This document shows positions 9,181 through 17,380 of a stretch of 64,000 bases of DNA, in pieces. The notes beneath the pieces were generated by a model. The model was not told where the DNA came from. It searched no databases and saw only the letters and a program-made list of their open reading frames with translations. Numbering within the stretch: position 1 is the first letter of the stretch; each line of letters opens with the position of its first letter. This DNA is from Chitinophaga pendula (lineage in GTDB: Bacteria > Bacteroidota > Bacteroidia > Chitinophagales > Chitinophagaceae): positions 248,001-312,000 of the forward strand of contig NZ_CP077769.1 of NCBI RefSeq assembly GCF_020386615.1, read 5' to 3'. Position numbers and translations under genes: made by a program.

Positions 9181-10238
9181 TGACCCTCCAGCATAATCTA
9201 TCCGGAATATCAACTGAAGGGCGGAGTGTAAATATGACTGATAAACAATTTAGCCACACGCAAACCGCTCACTGCGAAAGTGGCGTGATCTCAAACCTGT
9301 TCCGCCACAATGGATTGGAGATCAGCGAACCAATGGCGTTCGGCATCGGCGCAGGCATCTTCTTCGCCCACCTGCCCTTCGTAAAAGTAAATGGCGTCCC
9401 AGGTACCACCTACCGCATATGGCCCGGCGCTATCTTCAAACGCGTCTGCAAAAGATTGGGCGTAAAAGTACAGGTAAAACAGTACGCCAACCCCAAACAA
9501 GCCATGGACGACCTCGACGCAGTCGTAGGCGCCGGTATACCCGTAGGACTACTATCCAGCGTATACTACCTGCCCTACTTCCCCCCGTCCTACCGATTCC
9601 ACTTCAACGCCCATAACCTCGTCGTATATGGCAAAAATGGCGAAAACTACCAGGTAAGTGATCCCGTAATGGACACCGTCACCGAAATAGATCCCGAAAG
9701 CCTCATCCAGGCCCGGTTCGCCAAAGGTTTCCCGGAACCCAAAGGCAAAATGTATTATCCCATACATATGCCGCATAAAGTGTCGCTGCAAAAACCCATC
9801 ATCGAGGGTATCAAACAGACCTGCCACTATATGCTCAAGATCCCACTGCCCATGTTCGGCGTAAAAGGAATGCACTTCCTCGCTAACAGACTCCGCAAAT
9901 ACCCGGAAAAAGTAGGCGACAGAAAAGCAACACTATACCTCGGCAATATCATCCGCATGCAGGAAGAAATCGGTACCGGCGGCGCCGGATTCCGGTTCAT
10001 GTACGCCGCTTTCCTCCAGGAAGCCGCCACAATCCTGCAAAAAGAAGAATTAAGTACCTTGGCAACAGAACTGACGCAAATAGGAGACCTCTGGCGCAAC
10101 TTCGCCTTCAACGCAGGCAGAGTCTGCAAAAGCCGCAGCACCGACAACGTTTCTTATACACAACTGAGCGAAATGCTCATCCAATGCGCCGTAGAAGAAG
10201 AAAAATTATTCAAACGCCTGGCTAAAGTACAGCTGTAA
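9180..10238 (+). CDS. BtrH N-terminal domain / DUF4872 protein
   Basis: 352 residues if it starts at 9180, where the ATG overlaps the previous stop; an in-frame ATG at 9234 would give 334 residues. The N-terminal part matches the BtrH family, a cysteine-peptidase-like acyltransferase fold: candidate active residues are Cys in TAHCESGVISNLF, His in FHFNAHNLVVYG and Asp in YQVSDPVMD. BtrH in butirosin synthesis transfers an acyl group from an acyl carrier protein to the product. Here it may release or transfer an ACP-bound polyene, for example in flexirubin ester formation. That role is inference. Confidence 0.75.
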   Translation: MTLQHNLSGISTEGRSVNMTDKQFSHTQTAHCESGVISNLFRHNGLEISEPMAFGIGAGIFFAHLPFVKVNGVPGTTYRIWPGAIFKRVCKRLGVKVQVKQYANPKQAMDDLDAVVGAGIPVGLLSSVYYLPYFPPSYRFHFNAHNLVVYGKNGENYQVSDPVMDTVTEIDPESLIQARFAKGFPEPKGKMYYPIHMPHKVSLQKPIIEGIKQTCHYMLKIPLPMFGVKGMHFLANRLRKYPEKVGDRKATLYLGNIIRMQEEIGTGGAGFRFMYAAFLQEAATILQKEELSTLATELTQIGDLWRNFAFNAGRVCKSRSTDNVSYTQLSEMLIQCAVEEEKLFKRLAKVQL

Positions 10239-10273
10239 ACGCTTCCCGTTACCAGCATTAATCACATCATGTC

Positions 10274-11020
10274 ATGACCAGCGTTCACGTAAAAGAGCTG
10301 CATAAAACATATCACAACGCCTCAGAACCTACATTAAAAGGCTTGTCCTTCTCACTACCAGATGGTAAAATTGTAGGCCTCCTGGGCCCAAATGGTGCAG
10401 GTAAATCTACCACCATCGCCATCCTCTGCGGACTAGTCAAAGCAGATAGCGGCTCCGTGCACATCCAGCAACTACCGCAAGACAACGCTCACCGCGAAGC
10501 CATCAAAAGAAAAATAGGCATCGTACCACAACAAATCGCGCTCTTCCCACAACTCACCGCCATGGAAAACCTTAAATACTTCGGTAACCTCTATGGCATC
10601 AAAGGAAAAGCCCTGCAACAAAAAATTGAAGAATACCTGGCCGCCTTCGGACTCGAAAAAAGCGCCCACAAAGAAATACGCAAATTCTCCGGAGGCATGA
10701 AACGCCGCGCCAATATCATCGCTGCCATCCTCCATCAGCCGGAACTGCTCATCCTCGATGAACCCACCGCCGGCGTAGACGTACAGTCCAGAAGCCTCAT
10801 CCTCCAATTCCTCCGCGAATACAATAACAATGGAGCAGGCGTACTGTACACCTCACACCTCATGGAAGAAGCCCAGCAACTGTGCGAAGAAGTAGTCATC
10901 ATCGACGAAGGTCACCTCATCGTACAAGGCCGGCCCGCCGCACTGATCGCCCAACATCCCGAGTGCAAAAACCTGGAAGATGTATTCCTCCACTACACCG
11001 GAATGGCGCTAAGAGACTAA
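10274..11020 (+). CDS. ABC transporter ATP-binding protein
   Basis: 248 residues with a complete ABC nucleotide-binding domain: Walker A LGPNGAGKS (residues 37-45), signature FSGGMKRR (about 140), Walker B LLILDEPTAGVD (about 160), and the switch His in TSHLMEEAQ. It belongs to the ABC-2 type (CcmA/NodI-like) subfamily. It is followed by its permease after 7 bp. Within this cluster the likely cargo is the pigment or a lipid intermediate moved to the outer membrane; cargo is inferred from position only. Confidence 0.93.
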   Translation: MTSVHVKELHKTYHNASEPTLKGLSFSLPDGKIVGLLGPNGAGKSTTIAILCGLVKADSGSVHIQQLPQDNAHREAIKRKIGIVPQQIALFPQLTAMENLKYFGNLYGIKGKALQQKIEEYLAAFGLEKSAHKEIRKFSGGMKRRANIIAAILHQPELLILDEPTAGVDVQSRSLILQFLREYNNNGAGVLYTSHLMEEAQQLCEEVVIIDEGHLIVQGRPAALIAQHPECKNLEDVFLHYTGMALRD

Positions 11021-11027
11021 TCAAACT

Positions 11028-12314
11028 ATGTTAAGACTACTGGCCACCATAAAGAAAGAATGGATATTACTCCGCCGCGATAAAGCGGGGCTGGCACTAC
11101 TGTTCGCCATGCCGGTAATACTCATCACCGTCATGGCACTCATCCAGGATGCCCCCTTCAAAGACTATCAGGAAATAAAATTCGATATACTCACCGTCGA
11201 CAACGACCACGGTCGCCTCGCACGCTATATCAGAGAAGGCCTCCAATCCAACGGACAATTCAACGTCATCGACTCCGTCAAAGGACAATCCCTGACAGAA
11301 TCCTACGCCCGCAAACTAGTCCAGGAAGGCGACTACAAGATCTGCATCGTCATCCCGCAAGGAGCCACCGGCGCCATCGTCAGCAATGCCAATCGCATCG
11401 TCAACGATATCTCCCGCCGGATGGGAATGCCCGCCGTACAACCCGTAGGCGCCCGCAAAGGAGAACTCAACGTAGCCGTATACTTCGACCCGGCAGCAAA
11501 AAAAGCCTTCAAAAGCGCCATCCACCAAGCCCTCGACAACTTCCTGACACAGGTCGAAACAAACCTCCTCCTCGAAAGGATCAAACAACAACTACGAAAT
11601 AAAGACCTCCCCGCCGACGATACCATGAGCATACAACTCAAAGCCGTCGGCCTCCTCGAAAAAAGCGGATCAGATAATAAACATATCGATGTCATCTCCA
11701 ACTCCGTACAACACAACGTACCGGCCTGGAGCATATTCGCCATGTTCTTTATCGTCATCCCCATCGCCGGCAACATGATCCGCGAAAGAGAAGATGGTAG
11801 CCTCCTCCGTATGAAACTCATACCAGGATCATACCTCGCCATCCTCGCCGGTAAAATGCTGTTCTTCGTAGCAGTATGCGTGTTGCAATTCTACCTCATG
11901 ATGCTCGTTGGTGTTTACCTGCTACCCCTCCTCGATCTCCCAAGACTCGCATTGGGCAACAGCCAGGAAGCTGCCCTCGTCGTCGCCAGCTGCATCGGCC
12001 TCGCCGCCACCGCATATGGCGTCCTCATCGGCACCGTCTTTAAAACTCCCAACCAGGCCCTCAATTTCGGCGCCATCTCCATCGTCATCCTATCCGCCAT
12101 CGGCGGCATCTGGATACCACTCGAGATCATGCCCGCTCGAATGCAGGTCATCGGCCACCTGTCCCCACTCAGCTGGGGCCTCGATGCCATCAACGATATA
12201 TACCTGCGCAACGCCGGCGCTAAAGCCATCTGGACCAACGCCGGCAGACTACTCGCCTGCGCCGTAGCCATGCTCTGGCTCGCCGCTTGGGTGGAAAAAA
12301 GAAGGATCAACTAG
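11028..12314 (+). CDS. ABC-2 type transporter permease
   Basis: 428 residues with the ABC-2 layout: one N-terminal membrane helix (AGLALLFAMPVILITVMALI, about 24-43), a large extracytoplasmic domain to about residue 230, then five C-terminal helices (WSIFAMFFIVIPIAG, MLFFVAVCVLQFYLMMLVGV, ALVVASCIGLAATAYGVLIG, ALNFGAISIVILSAIGGIWI and a last one). The conserved REREDGSLLRMKL loop follows the second helix. Partner of the ATPase at 10274 and part of the same transcription unit. Confidence 0.92.
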   Translation: MLRLLATIKKEWILLRRDKAGLALLFAMPVILITVMALIQDAPFKDYQEIKFDILTVDNDHGRLARYIREGLQSNGQFNVIDSVKGQSLTESYARKLVQEGDYKICIVIPQGATGAIVSNANRIVNDISRRMGMPAVQPVGARKGELNVAVYFDPAAKKAFKSAIHQALDNFLTQVETNLLLERIKQQLRNKDLPADDTMSIQLKAVGLLEKSGSDNKHIDVISNSVQHNVPAWSIFAMFFIVIPIAGNMIREREDGSLLRMKLIPGSYLAILAGKMLFFVAVCVLQFYLMMLVGVYLLPLLDLPRLALGNSQEAALVVASCIGLAATAYGVLIGTVFKTPNQALNFGAISIVILSAIGGIWIPLEIMPARMQVIGHLSPLSWGLDAINDIYLRNAGAKAIWTNAGRLLACAVAMLWLAAWVEKRRIN

Positions 12315-12407
12315 CCCGGATCACAGGGCAAAATTCCGGACAAAAGAAATTGACATCCGGAAAATTGTGATGGAAAACGTGTAAAACTGTATTTTTACCT
12401 ACGACAT

Positions 12408-12671
12408 ATGGAAGATTTAAAACAACAATTGAAAGTTCAGATCATCGAAGCATTAAACCTACAGGATATCAAACCTGAAGATATCGACGATAATGCACCC
12501 TTATTCGGCGAAGGCGAAGGCCTCGGCCTCGATAGCATCGATTCCCTCGAATTGATGGTACTCCTCGAAAGACAATACAAGATCAAAGTGGAAGATCCGC
12601 GCGAAGGCCGTAAGATACTCCAGTCCGTAGCCTCCATGGCCGAGTTCATCCAATCCAAACAACCGGCTTAA
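12408..12671 (+). CDS. Acyl carrier protein
   Basis: 87 residues. The phosphopantetheine attachment serine is Ser43 in LGLDSIDSLELM. The four-helix acidic composition is typical. Placed between the transporter and two ketosynthases, it is probably the carrier on which the aryl polyene or dialkylresorcinol precursor chain grows. The start ATG is the only sensible one. Confidence 0.93.
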   Translation: MEDLKQQLKVQIIEALNLQDIKPEDIDDNAPLFGEGEGLGLDSIDSLELMVLLERQYKIKVEDPREGRKILQSVASMAEFIQSKQPA

Positions 12672-12687
12672 GCCCTCAATCTTTTGC

Positions 12688-13902
12688 ATGGCGGAACGTG
12701 TGTACATAACGGGGATGGGAATGATCACCGCGATCGGTGATAATGTGGCTGGCAACCTGCAAAGCCTGCAACAGCAACGTAGCGGGCTGACACAGACACA
12801 ATACCTCAATACTATCTATAAAGAAGTATTGCCCGTAGCCGAAGTTGGCCATCCATCCTCGTCCCTCGCCACCATGGCCGGAATACAAGATACCGCCGGA
12901 TATACCCGCACCTCCCTGCTAGGTATCATCGCCATGCAGGAAGCCATCACGCAGGCAGGCCTCACCAGCGACGACCTCGCCAATACCGGCCTCGTAAACG
13001 CAACCACCGTAGGCGGCATGTGCGACACAGAACAGGTCTATTTCGATATCATAGATCCCGAAAAAAATGGCGACTTTATCAAATATATCGATACCCTCGA
13101 CTGCGCCGACTGCACACTACGCCTCGCTCAGCATTACGGGATCAATGGACACATCACCACCATCAGCACCGCCTGCTCCTCCTCCGCAAACGCATTGCTG
13201 TTCGGCGCCCGCCTCATCAAACAAGGCCTCGCCAATCGCGTCATCTGCGGCGGCACCGAAGCACTCACCCGCTTCACCCTCAATGGTTTCAACTCCCTCA
13301 AAAATATCGATAAACAACCTTGCCGCCCCTTCGACAACAGCCGCAATGGCCTCAACCTCGGAGAAGGCGCCGCTTTCCTCATACTGGAAAGCGACACCCT
13401 GGCAAAGTCCCGCAACGCTAACATAATAGCAGAACTGGCCGGATACTGTAATACCAACGAAGCCTTTCACCCTACCGCCCCTTCTCCCAACGGAGATGGC
13501 GCCTACCAGGCCATGAAAGGTGCCATCGAAATGGCTGGCAAAACACCGGCAGACATACAATACGTCAATGTCCATGGTACCGCCACCCTCAGTAATGACC
13601 TCTCCGAAGGAAACGCCCTCCAGCGACTTTTCGGAACAACAGTACCGCCATTCAGCTCTACCAAACCATTCACCGGCCATACACTGGCCGCCGCAGGCGC
13701 CATAGAAGCCATATACGCCGTACTGGCCATCCACCAGCACTCCATATGGCCCAACCTGCACTTCACCGCTCAAATGGATGAACTGTCCATCAGCCCCCAA
13801 ACAAAGCTGCTCGAACAGATCACCGTCAATAACGTCATCTCAAACTCATTCGGCTTCGGAGGTAATAACGCCTCCCTGCTCCTCAGCAAATATGAAGGGT
13901 AA
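12688..13902 (+). CDS. Beta-ketoacyl-ACP synthase (KAS I/II type), catalytically complete
   Basis: 404 residues with the Cys-His-His triad of FabB/FabF enzymes: Cys163 in STACSSSANAL, His296 in NVHGTAT and His331 in FTGHTLAAAGA, plus the C-terminal SFGFGGNNASLLLS loop. It elongates acyl-ACP with malonyl units. It begins 17 bp after the ACP and overlaps the next gene by 11 bp, so it is translationally coupled to its inactive partner. Together they look like a KS-chain-length-factor pair as in aryl polyene synthases. Confidence 0.92.
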   Translation: MAERVYITGMGMITAIGDNVAGNLQSLQQQRSGLTQTQYLNTIYKEVLPVAEVGHPSSSLATMAGIQDTAGYTRTSLLGIIAMQEAITQAGLTSDDLANTGLVNATTVGGMCDTEQVYFDIIDPEKNGDFIKYIDTLDCADCTLRLAQHYGINGHITTISTACSSSANALLFGARLIKQGLANRVICGGTEALTRFTLNGFNSLKNIDKQPCRPFDNSRNGLNLGEGAAFLILESDTLAKSRNANIIAELAGYCNTNEAFHPTAPSPNGDGAYQAMKGAIEMAGKTPADIQYVNVHGTATLSNDLSEGNALQRLFGTTVPPFSSTKPFTGHTLAAAGAIEAIYAVLAIHQHSIWPNLHFTAQMDELSISPQTKLLEQITVNNVISNSFGFGGNNASLLLSKYEG

Positions 13903-14962
13903 GTGTTACATACAAGGAATGGCTGCCATCACCCCACAAAATTCCTTTGAAGGGGAGATATTCCAACAGCCAATGCTGACAGCCACCACCACCATGCTCC
14001 AGTGCGTCGAACCCGACTACAAAACATTCATCCCGGGCAACAGCCTGCGCCGCATGAGCCGCCTCCTCAAAATGGGCCTGACCACCGCCATCAAATGCCT
14101 GCAGGATGCCAACACCGGCATCCCCGAAGCCATCGTCACCGGCACCGGCAAAGGAAGCCTGCAAGACACCGAACGTTTCCTGCACGACATCCGCACCTAC
14201 AACGAACAGGCCCTCAACCCAACACCGTTCATTCAATCCACCTATAACGCCATCAACGGCCTCATCGCCCTCCAGCAACAATGCACCACCTATAACAACA
14301 CCTTCGTGCACCGAGGCCTCTCCTTCGAAAGCGCCTTGCTCGATAGCATCATGCTGCTCAACGATGGCGTAACCCAAATACTCACCGGCGCATTCGATGA
14401 GATCACCGCCGAACATAAATTCATCAAAGGAAGGATCAGACATTGGAGAGAACATCCCGTACGCACCTCCAATCTCTACGACAACCCCGCACCTGGCACC
14501 ATCGCCGGCGAAGGCACCGCCTTCTTCTCCCTGGCTAACACCGCCTCACCGTCCAGTTATGCCGCCATCACCGGCATCCGCATGATGAACTGGCCCCCCG
14601 CAGATCGCCTCGGCACTTTACTCACCGACTTCCTCGCACAACATCAACTCACCGTCCCGCAACTTGACCTCGTCATCACCGGCCGCTGCGGAGATAGCAA
14701 CCACGAACACTACTACGCCGCCATGGACCAAGTACTGCATAATACCTGCCAGCTACCGTTCAAACACCTCACCGGCGAATACGAAACCGCCGGCGCCATA
14801 GCCCTCTGGCTGGCCGCTCACATGCTGCGCGCACAAAAAGTGCCGGCCGCATGGTTCCCCATGGCCCGGCAAATGCCTGCCGCACTCAACCACGTGCTGA
14901 TATATAATCACCACTTCGGCGAGCAACATGCCTTCATCCTGCTCGAACGCATAAAAAATTAA
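13892..14962 (+). CDS. Ketosynthase-like chain-length-factor homolog lacking catalytic residues
   Basis: 356 residues from the ATG at 13892, which lies inside the end of the preceding gene; this start fits the thiolase-fold opening CYIQGMAAITP. The fold matches ketosynthases, but the catalytic Cys is absent (HRGLSFESALLDSI where TACSS is expected) and the first His motif is replaced by VITGRCGDSNHEHY. The region equivalent to the second His motif reads FKHLTGEYETAGAIALWL. It is therefore probably not active alone and acts as a chain-length factor with the 12688 enzyme. Convergent with the M14 peptidase: the two frames overlap by 4 bp. Confidence 0.85.
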   Translation: MKGKCYIQGMAAITPQNSFEGEIFQQPMLTATTTMLQCVEPDYKTFIPGNSLRRMSRLLKMGLTTAIKCLQDANTGIPEAIVTGTGKGSLQDTERFLHDIRTYNEQALNPTPFIQSTYNAINGLIALQQQCTTYNNTFVHRGLSFESALLDSIMLLNDGVTQILTGAFDEITAEHKFIKGRIRHWREHPVRTSNLYDNPAPGTIAGEGTAFFSLANTASPSSYAAITGIRMMNWPPADRLGTLLTDFLAQHQLTVPQLDLVITGRCGDSNHEHYYAAMDQVLHNTCQLPFKHLTGEYETAGAIALWLAAHMLRAQKVPAAWFPMARQMPAALNHVLIYNHHFGEQHAFILLERIKN

Positions 14963-16686
14963 GGGATCCGGTACACCGGATAACGCATAAATCCCGGCTC
15001 CGCATAAGGAGACTGCCGGAATACAAATTGCAACTGCGCAGCACCATTGTTGGCAAATGCACTGTCAGCAGCACGCTTATCCACCAACGCCTGGTAGATG
15101 TCCGGATGCGTACGAAGGAATTCCGCACCCGTGTCCTCAAATACATAACTGGAATAACCTTCCTTCTGCGTAAGGATAGGATCAAAGAAATTCCAGGCAA
15201 AGAAGGAATCACCACCCGTAGGCTCCAATGTCTCCATCAGATACCGGTTGGCTACCTGGTTCATAGGTATAAGATAATCACCTTTACGGAAAGAAAGCCG
15301 CTCCACACTACTGCGCACCTTCACCCCCGAATGCAGGTAATGCCCCTCATAAGGCCGCTGCCCCGTCTTGTAATCAGTAATAGTATACAACGTCACAGCA
15401 ATCACCGTATCAGCCGTCAGCCGATTCATTTGCACCTTATTCGCCTCCAGCAACGCCAACACCTTCCACCATCCCTGCGGAATCACATAAGCACTGGGCT
15501 TTTGCACATAATCCCCGGCAACCATACGATCGTAATACTTTACATCCCGCACAAAAGGTTTGGACCGGTCATAATACAACCGCGGCTTACCAGATATCTC
15601 GCTGGGCTTATAACCGGAAGCATATCCCCTGAAAGAAATATAACTGAAATGGCTCGTATCCTCATCCCACCGCAATGGAAACTGCTCCTGCGTCAACACT
15701 CGCCGCTTGGTCTCCGCCCGCAACGCCCGGATCTGCTCACTGTTGGCACTGACAAAACTAATAAACGACTGCATCAGCGCATAGGTCGCCTTCACCCGCT
15801 GTGGATAAGGTTTCAGCATATGCGTCTCCGGCACAAAACCAAAGGTGTGGAATAATGCTGCATAACCACTGGAATATCGGGGCGCATCATTAAATGTCAT
15901 CCACCCGTTCTCCGGCGTGTCCCCGAAATGATTCACATAGGGCACCAGGTAATAGCCCCTGGCTGCCATATCCTTATACAAAGCTGGTTCAAAGGTCTTG
16001 TGCAGATATGCTCCCATACTGCCGCCCAGCTTATTATACTCCGTACTCAGTAACGTCATGACGTGCTGATAGTCCGCCCCGTTACTCACATGGTTGTCAA
16101 TAAACACATCCGGGTCCGTCAACTGGAAGATCTCATAAAAAGATCGCGCATTCTTAGAGTCCGCCTTGATAAAATCCCGGTTCAGATCCAGGTTCTGCGC
16201 ATTACCCCTGGAACCGAACGCCTCCGGACCGTTCTGATCCACCCGGTAAAAACTACTCCGGTTCAACGCCCCGCCAATATTATACAACGGGATCACCGCC
16301 AGCACCACATTGTCCGGCAACGTTGCTTTCCCCGTCGCCAGGTCACGCAACAATAACATACTGGCGTCAATACCGTCCGGCTCGCCGGGATGAATACCGT
16401 TATTGATCAGTATGATCCGCTTGTTCTGCCGCCGCAACTGCGCCAGGTCAAATTGTTTGTTATTGGAATATAACACCAGGTGCAAAGGAAACCCCGCATC
16501 CGTCTGCCCCATCTCCAGTAGCTTGATCTGCGGATAAAGCCGGTCCAGCTGCTTATAATAGGCTATACATTCACCATACGTGACCGTCTCACGGCCTTCT
16601 GTACGCTCATAACGAGTAGTCAGATCCTGGGCGGGAAGGGTAGTGGCCAACATCAAAGCCGCCACCAGCAGTAACAGTGTTTTCAT
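14959..16686 (-). CDS. M14-family zinc carboxypeptidase, secreted
   Basis: 575 residues with a cleavable signal peptide (about residues 1-19). The zinc ligands of M14 peptidases are visible as HPGE (His99, Glu102) and His199 in FIDNHVSNG; the catalytic Glu is probably in FGFVPETHML. Arg-containing substrate segment DLNRDFIK fits the family. The enzyme would cleave C-terminal residues from peptides in the periplasm or outside. Single gene, convergent with the pigment cluster. Confidence 0.9.
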   Translation of the reverse strand: MKTLLLLVAALMLATTLPAQDLTTRYERTEGRETVTYGECIAYYKQLDRLYPQIKLLEMGQTDAGFPLHLVLYSNNKQFDLAQLRRQNKRIILINNGIHPGEPDGIDASMLLLRDLATGKATLPDNVVLAVIPLYNIGGALNRSSFYRVDQNGPEAFGSRGNAQNLDLNRDFIKADSKNARSFYEIFQLTDPDVFIDNHVSNGADYQHVMTLLSTEYNKLGGSMGAYLHKTFEPALYKDMAARGYYLVPYVNHFGDTPENGWMTFNDAPRYSSGYAALFHTFGFVPETHMLKPYPQRVKATYALMQSFISFVSANSEQIRALRAETKRRVLTQEQFPLRWDEDTSHFSYISFRGYASGYKPSEISGKPRLYYDRSKPFVRDVKYYDRMVAGDYVQKPSAYVIPQGWWKVLALLEANKVQMNRLTADTVIAVTLYTITDYKTGQRPYEGHYLHSGVKVRSSVERLSFRKGDYLIPMNQVANRYLMETLEPTGGDSFFAWNFFDPILTQKEGYSSYVFEDTGAEFLRTHPDIYQALVDKRAADSAFANNGAAQLQFVFRQSPYAEPGFMRYPVYRIP

Positions 16687-16725
16687 AACAACTATGACAA
16701 AAGTGATCAGTAAGGGAGAAAAAGC

Positions 16726-16754
16726 AAAAAGCCCTTCCCGATTACAGGAAGAGC
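16726..16754 (-). terminator. Terminator of rpsT
   Basis: On the minus strand AGCTCTTCC pairs with GGGAAGGGCT around a 7-nt loop and is followed by five T. It lies just after the rpsT stop codon. Confidence 0.75.
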
Positions 16755-16785
16755 TGTGAATATCTTAAATAGTGGAGCACTACTC

Positions 16786-17040
16786 TTATGCCAGTGTATT
16801 CACCTTTTTAGCCAGCTTGCTTTTCAGATTAGCAGCTTTGTTTTTGTGAATGACGTTACGCTTAGCCAGCTTGTCAATCATCGCGATTACTGCTGGTAAT
16901 CCTTGGTCAGCAGCAGCCTTCTCGGTCACAGCTTTCAGGTCACGGATGGCATTACGGGTTGTTTTACCGTAGTAACGGTTACGCTCGTTACGCTTTCTGC
17001 TCTGACGTACGTCTTTTTTCGTTGCTTTATGGTTTGCCAT
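16786..17040 (-). CDS. rpsT: 30S ribosomal protein S20
   Basis: 84 residues, highly basic, starting [20 protein letters not shown], the hallmark of S20, with the C-terminal segment [20 protein letters not shown]. It binds 16S rRNA in the body of the small subunit. Monocistronic, with its own terminator. Confidence 0.97.
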   Translation of the reverse strand: MANHKATKKDVRQSRKRNERNRYYGKTTRNAIRDLKAVTEKAAADQGLPAVIAMIDKLAKRNVIHKNKAANLKSKLAKKVNTLA

Positions 17041-17380
17041 TTTCTAATTTTCAAGTTTCGGACGGCAAAGGTAAGGATTTCATTTTTACAAAACAAACTA
17101 AATGTACTTTACCGCCCGCTTCACAATAGTTTAAAAAGAACTTGGCAAAGATACCCCCTTTCTTTTAGATCGGGTCATCCTTACCCGCAAATCCATCAAA
17201 AAGACACCGCATCAGCAAATCACCGTTTTTTAGGCCAAAATCACGTAAACTGTCTGTTATTATTCAAGATTTTACACACCATTTTAACAAAAAACAAGCG
17301 ATATTTGCAATCCCATATTAATATATTGGGAATGCATCAGAAAGTATTTTGATCCGAAGACCAAGCAAAAAATGTTGTAA
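17041..17380. other. 340-bp intergenic region between rpsT and sucA
   Basis: Divergent promoter region for rpsT (minus) and sucA (plus). It is AT-rich near 17270-17340. No coding sequence, RNA gene or clear operator was seen. Confidence 0.6.

Noticed and set aside
17041-17352. Part of a long plus frame antisense to rpsT
   Set aside because: Shadow frame that runs into the sucA leader without any protein features.
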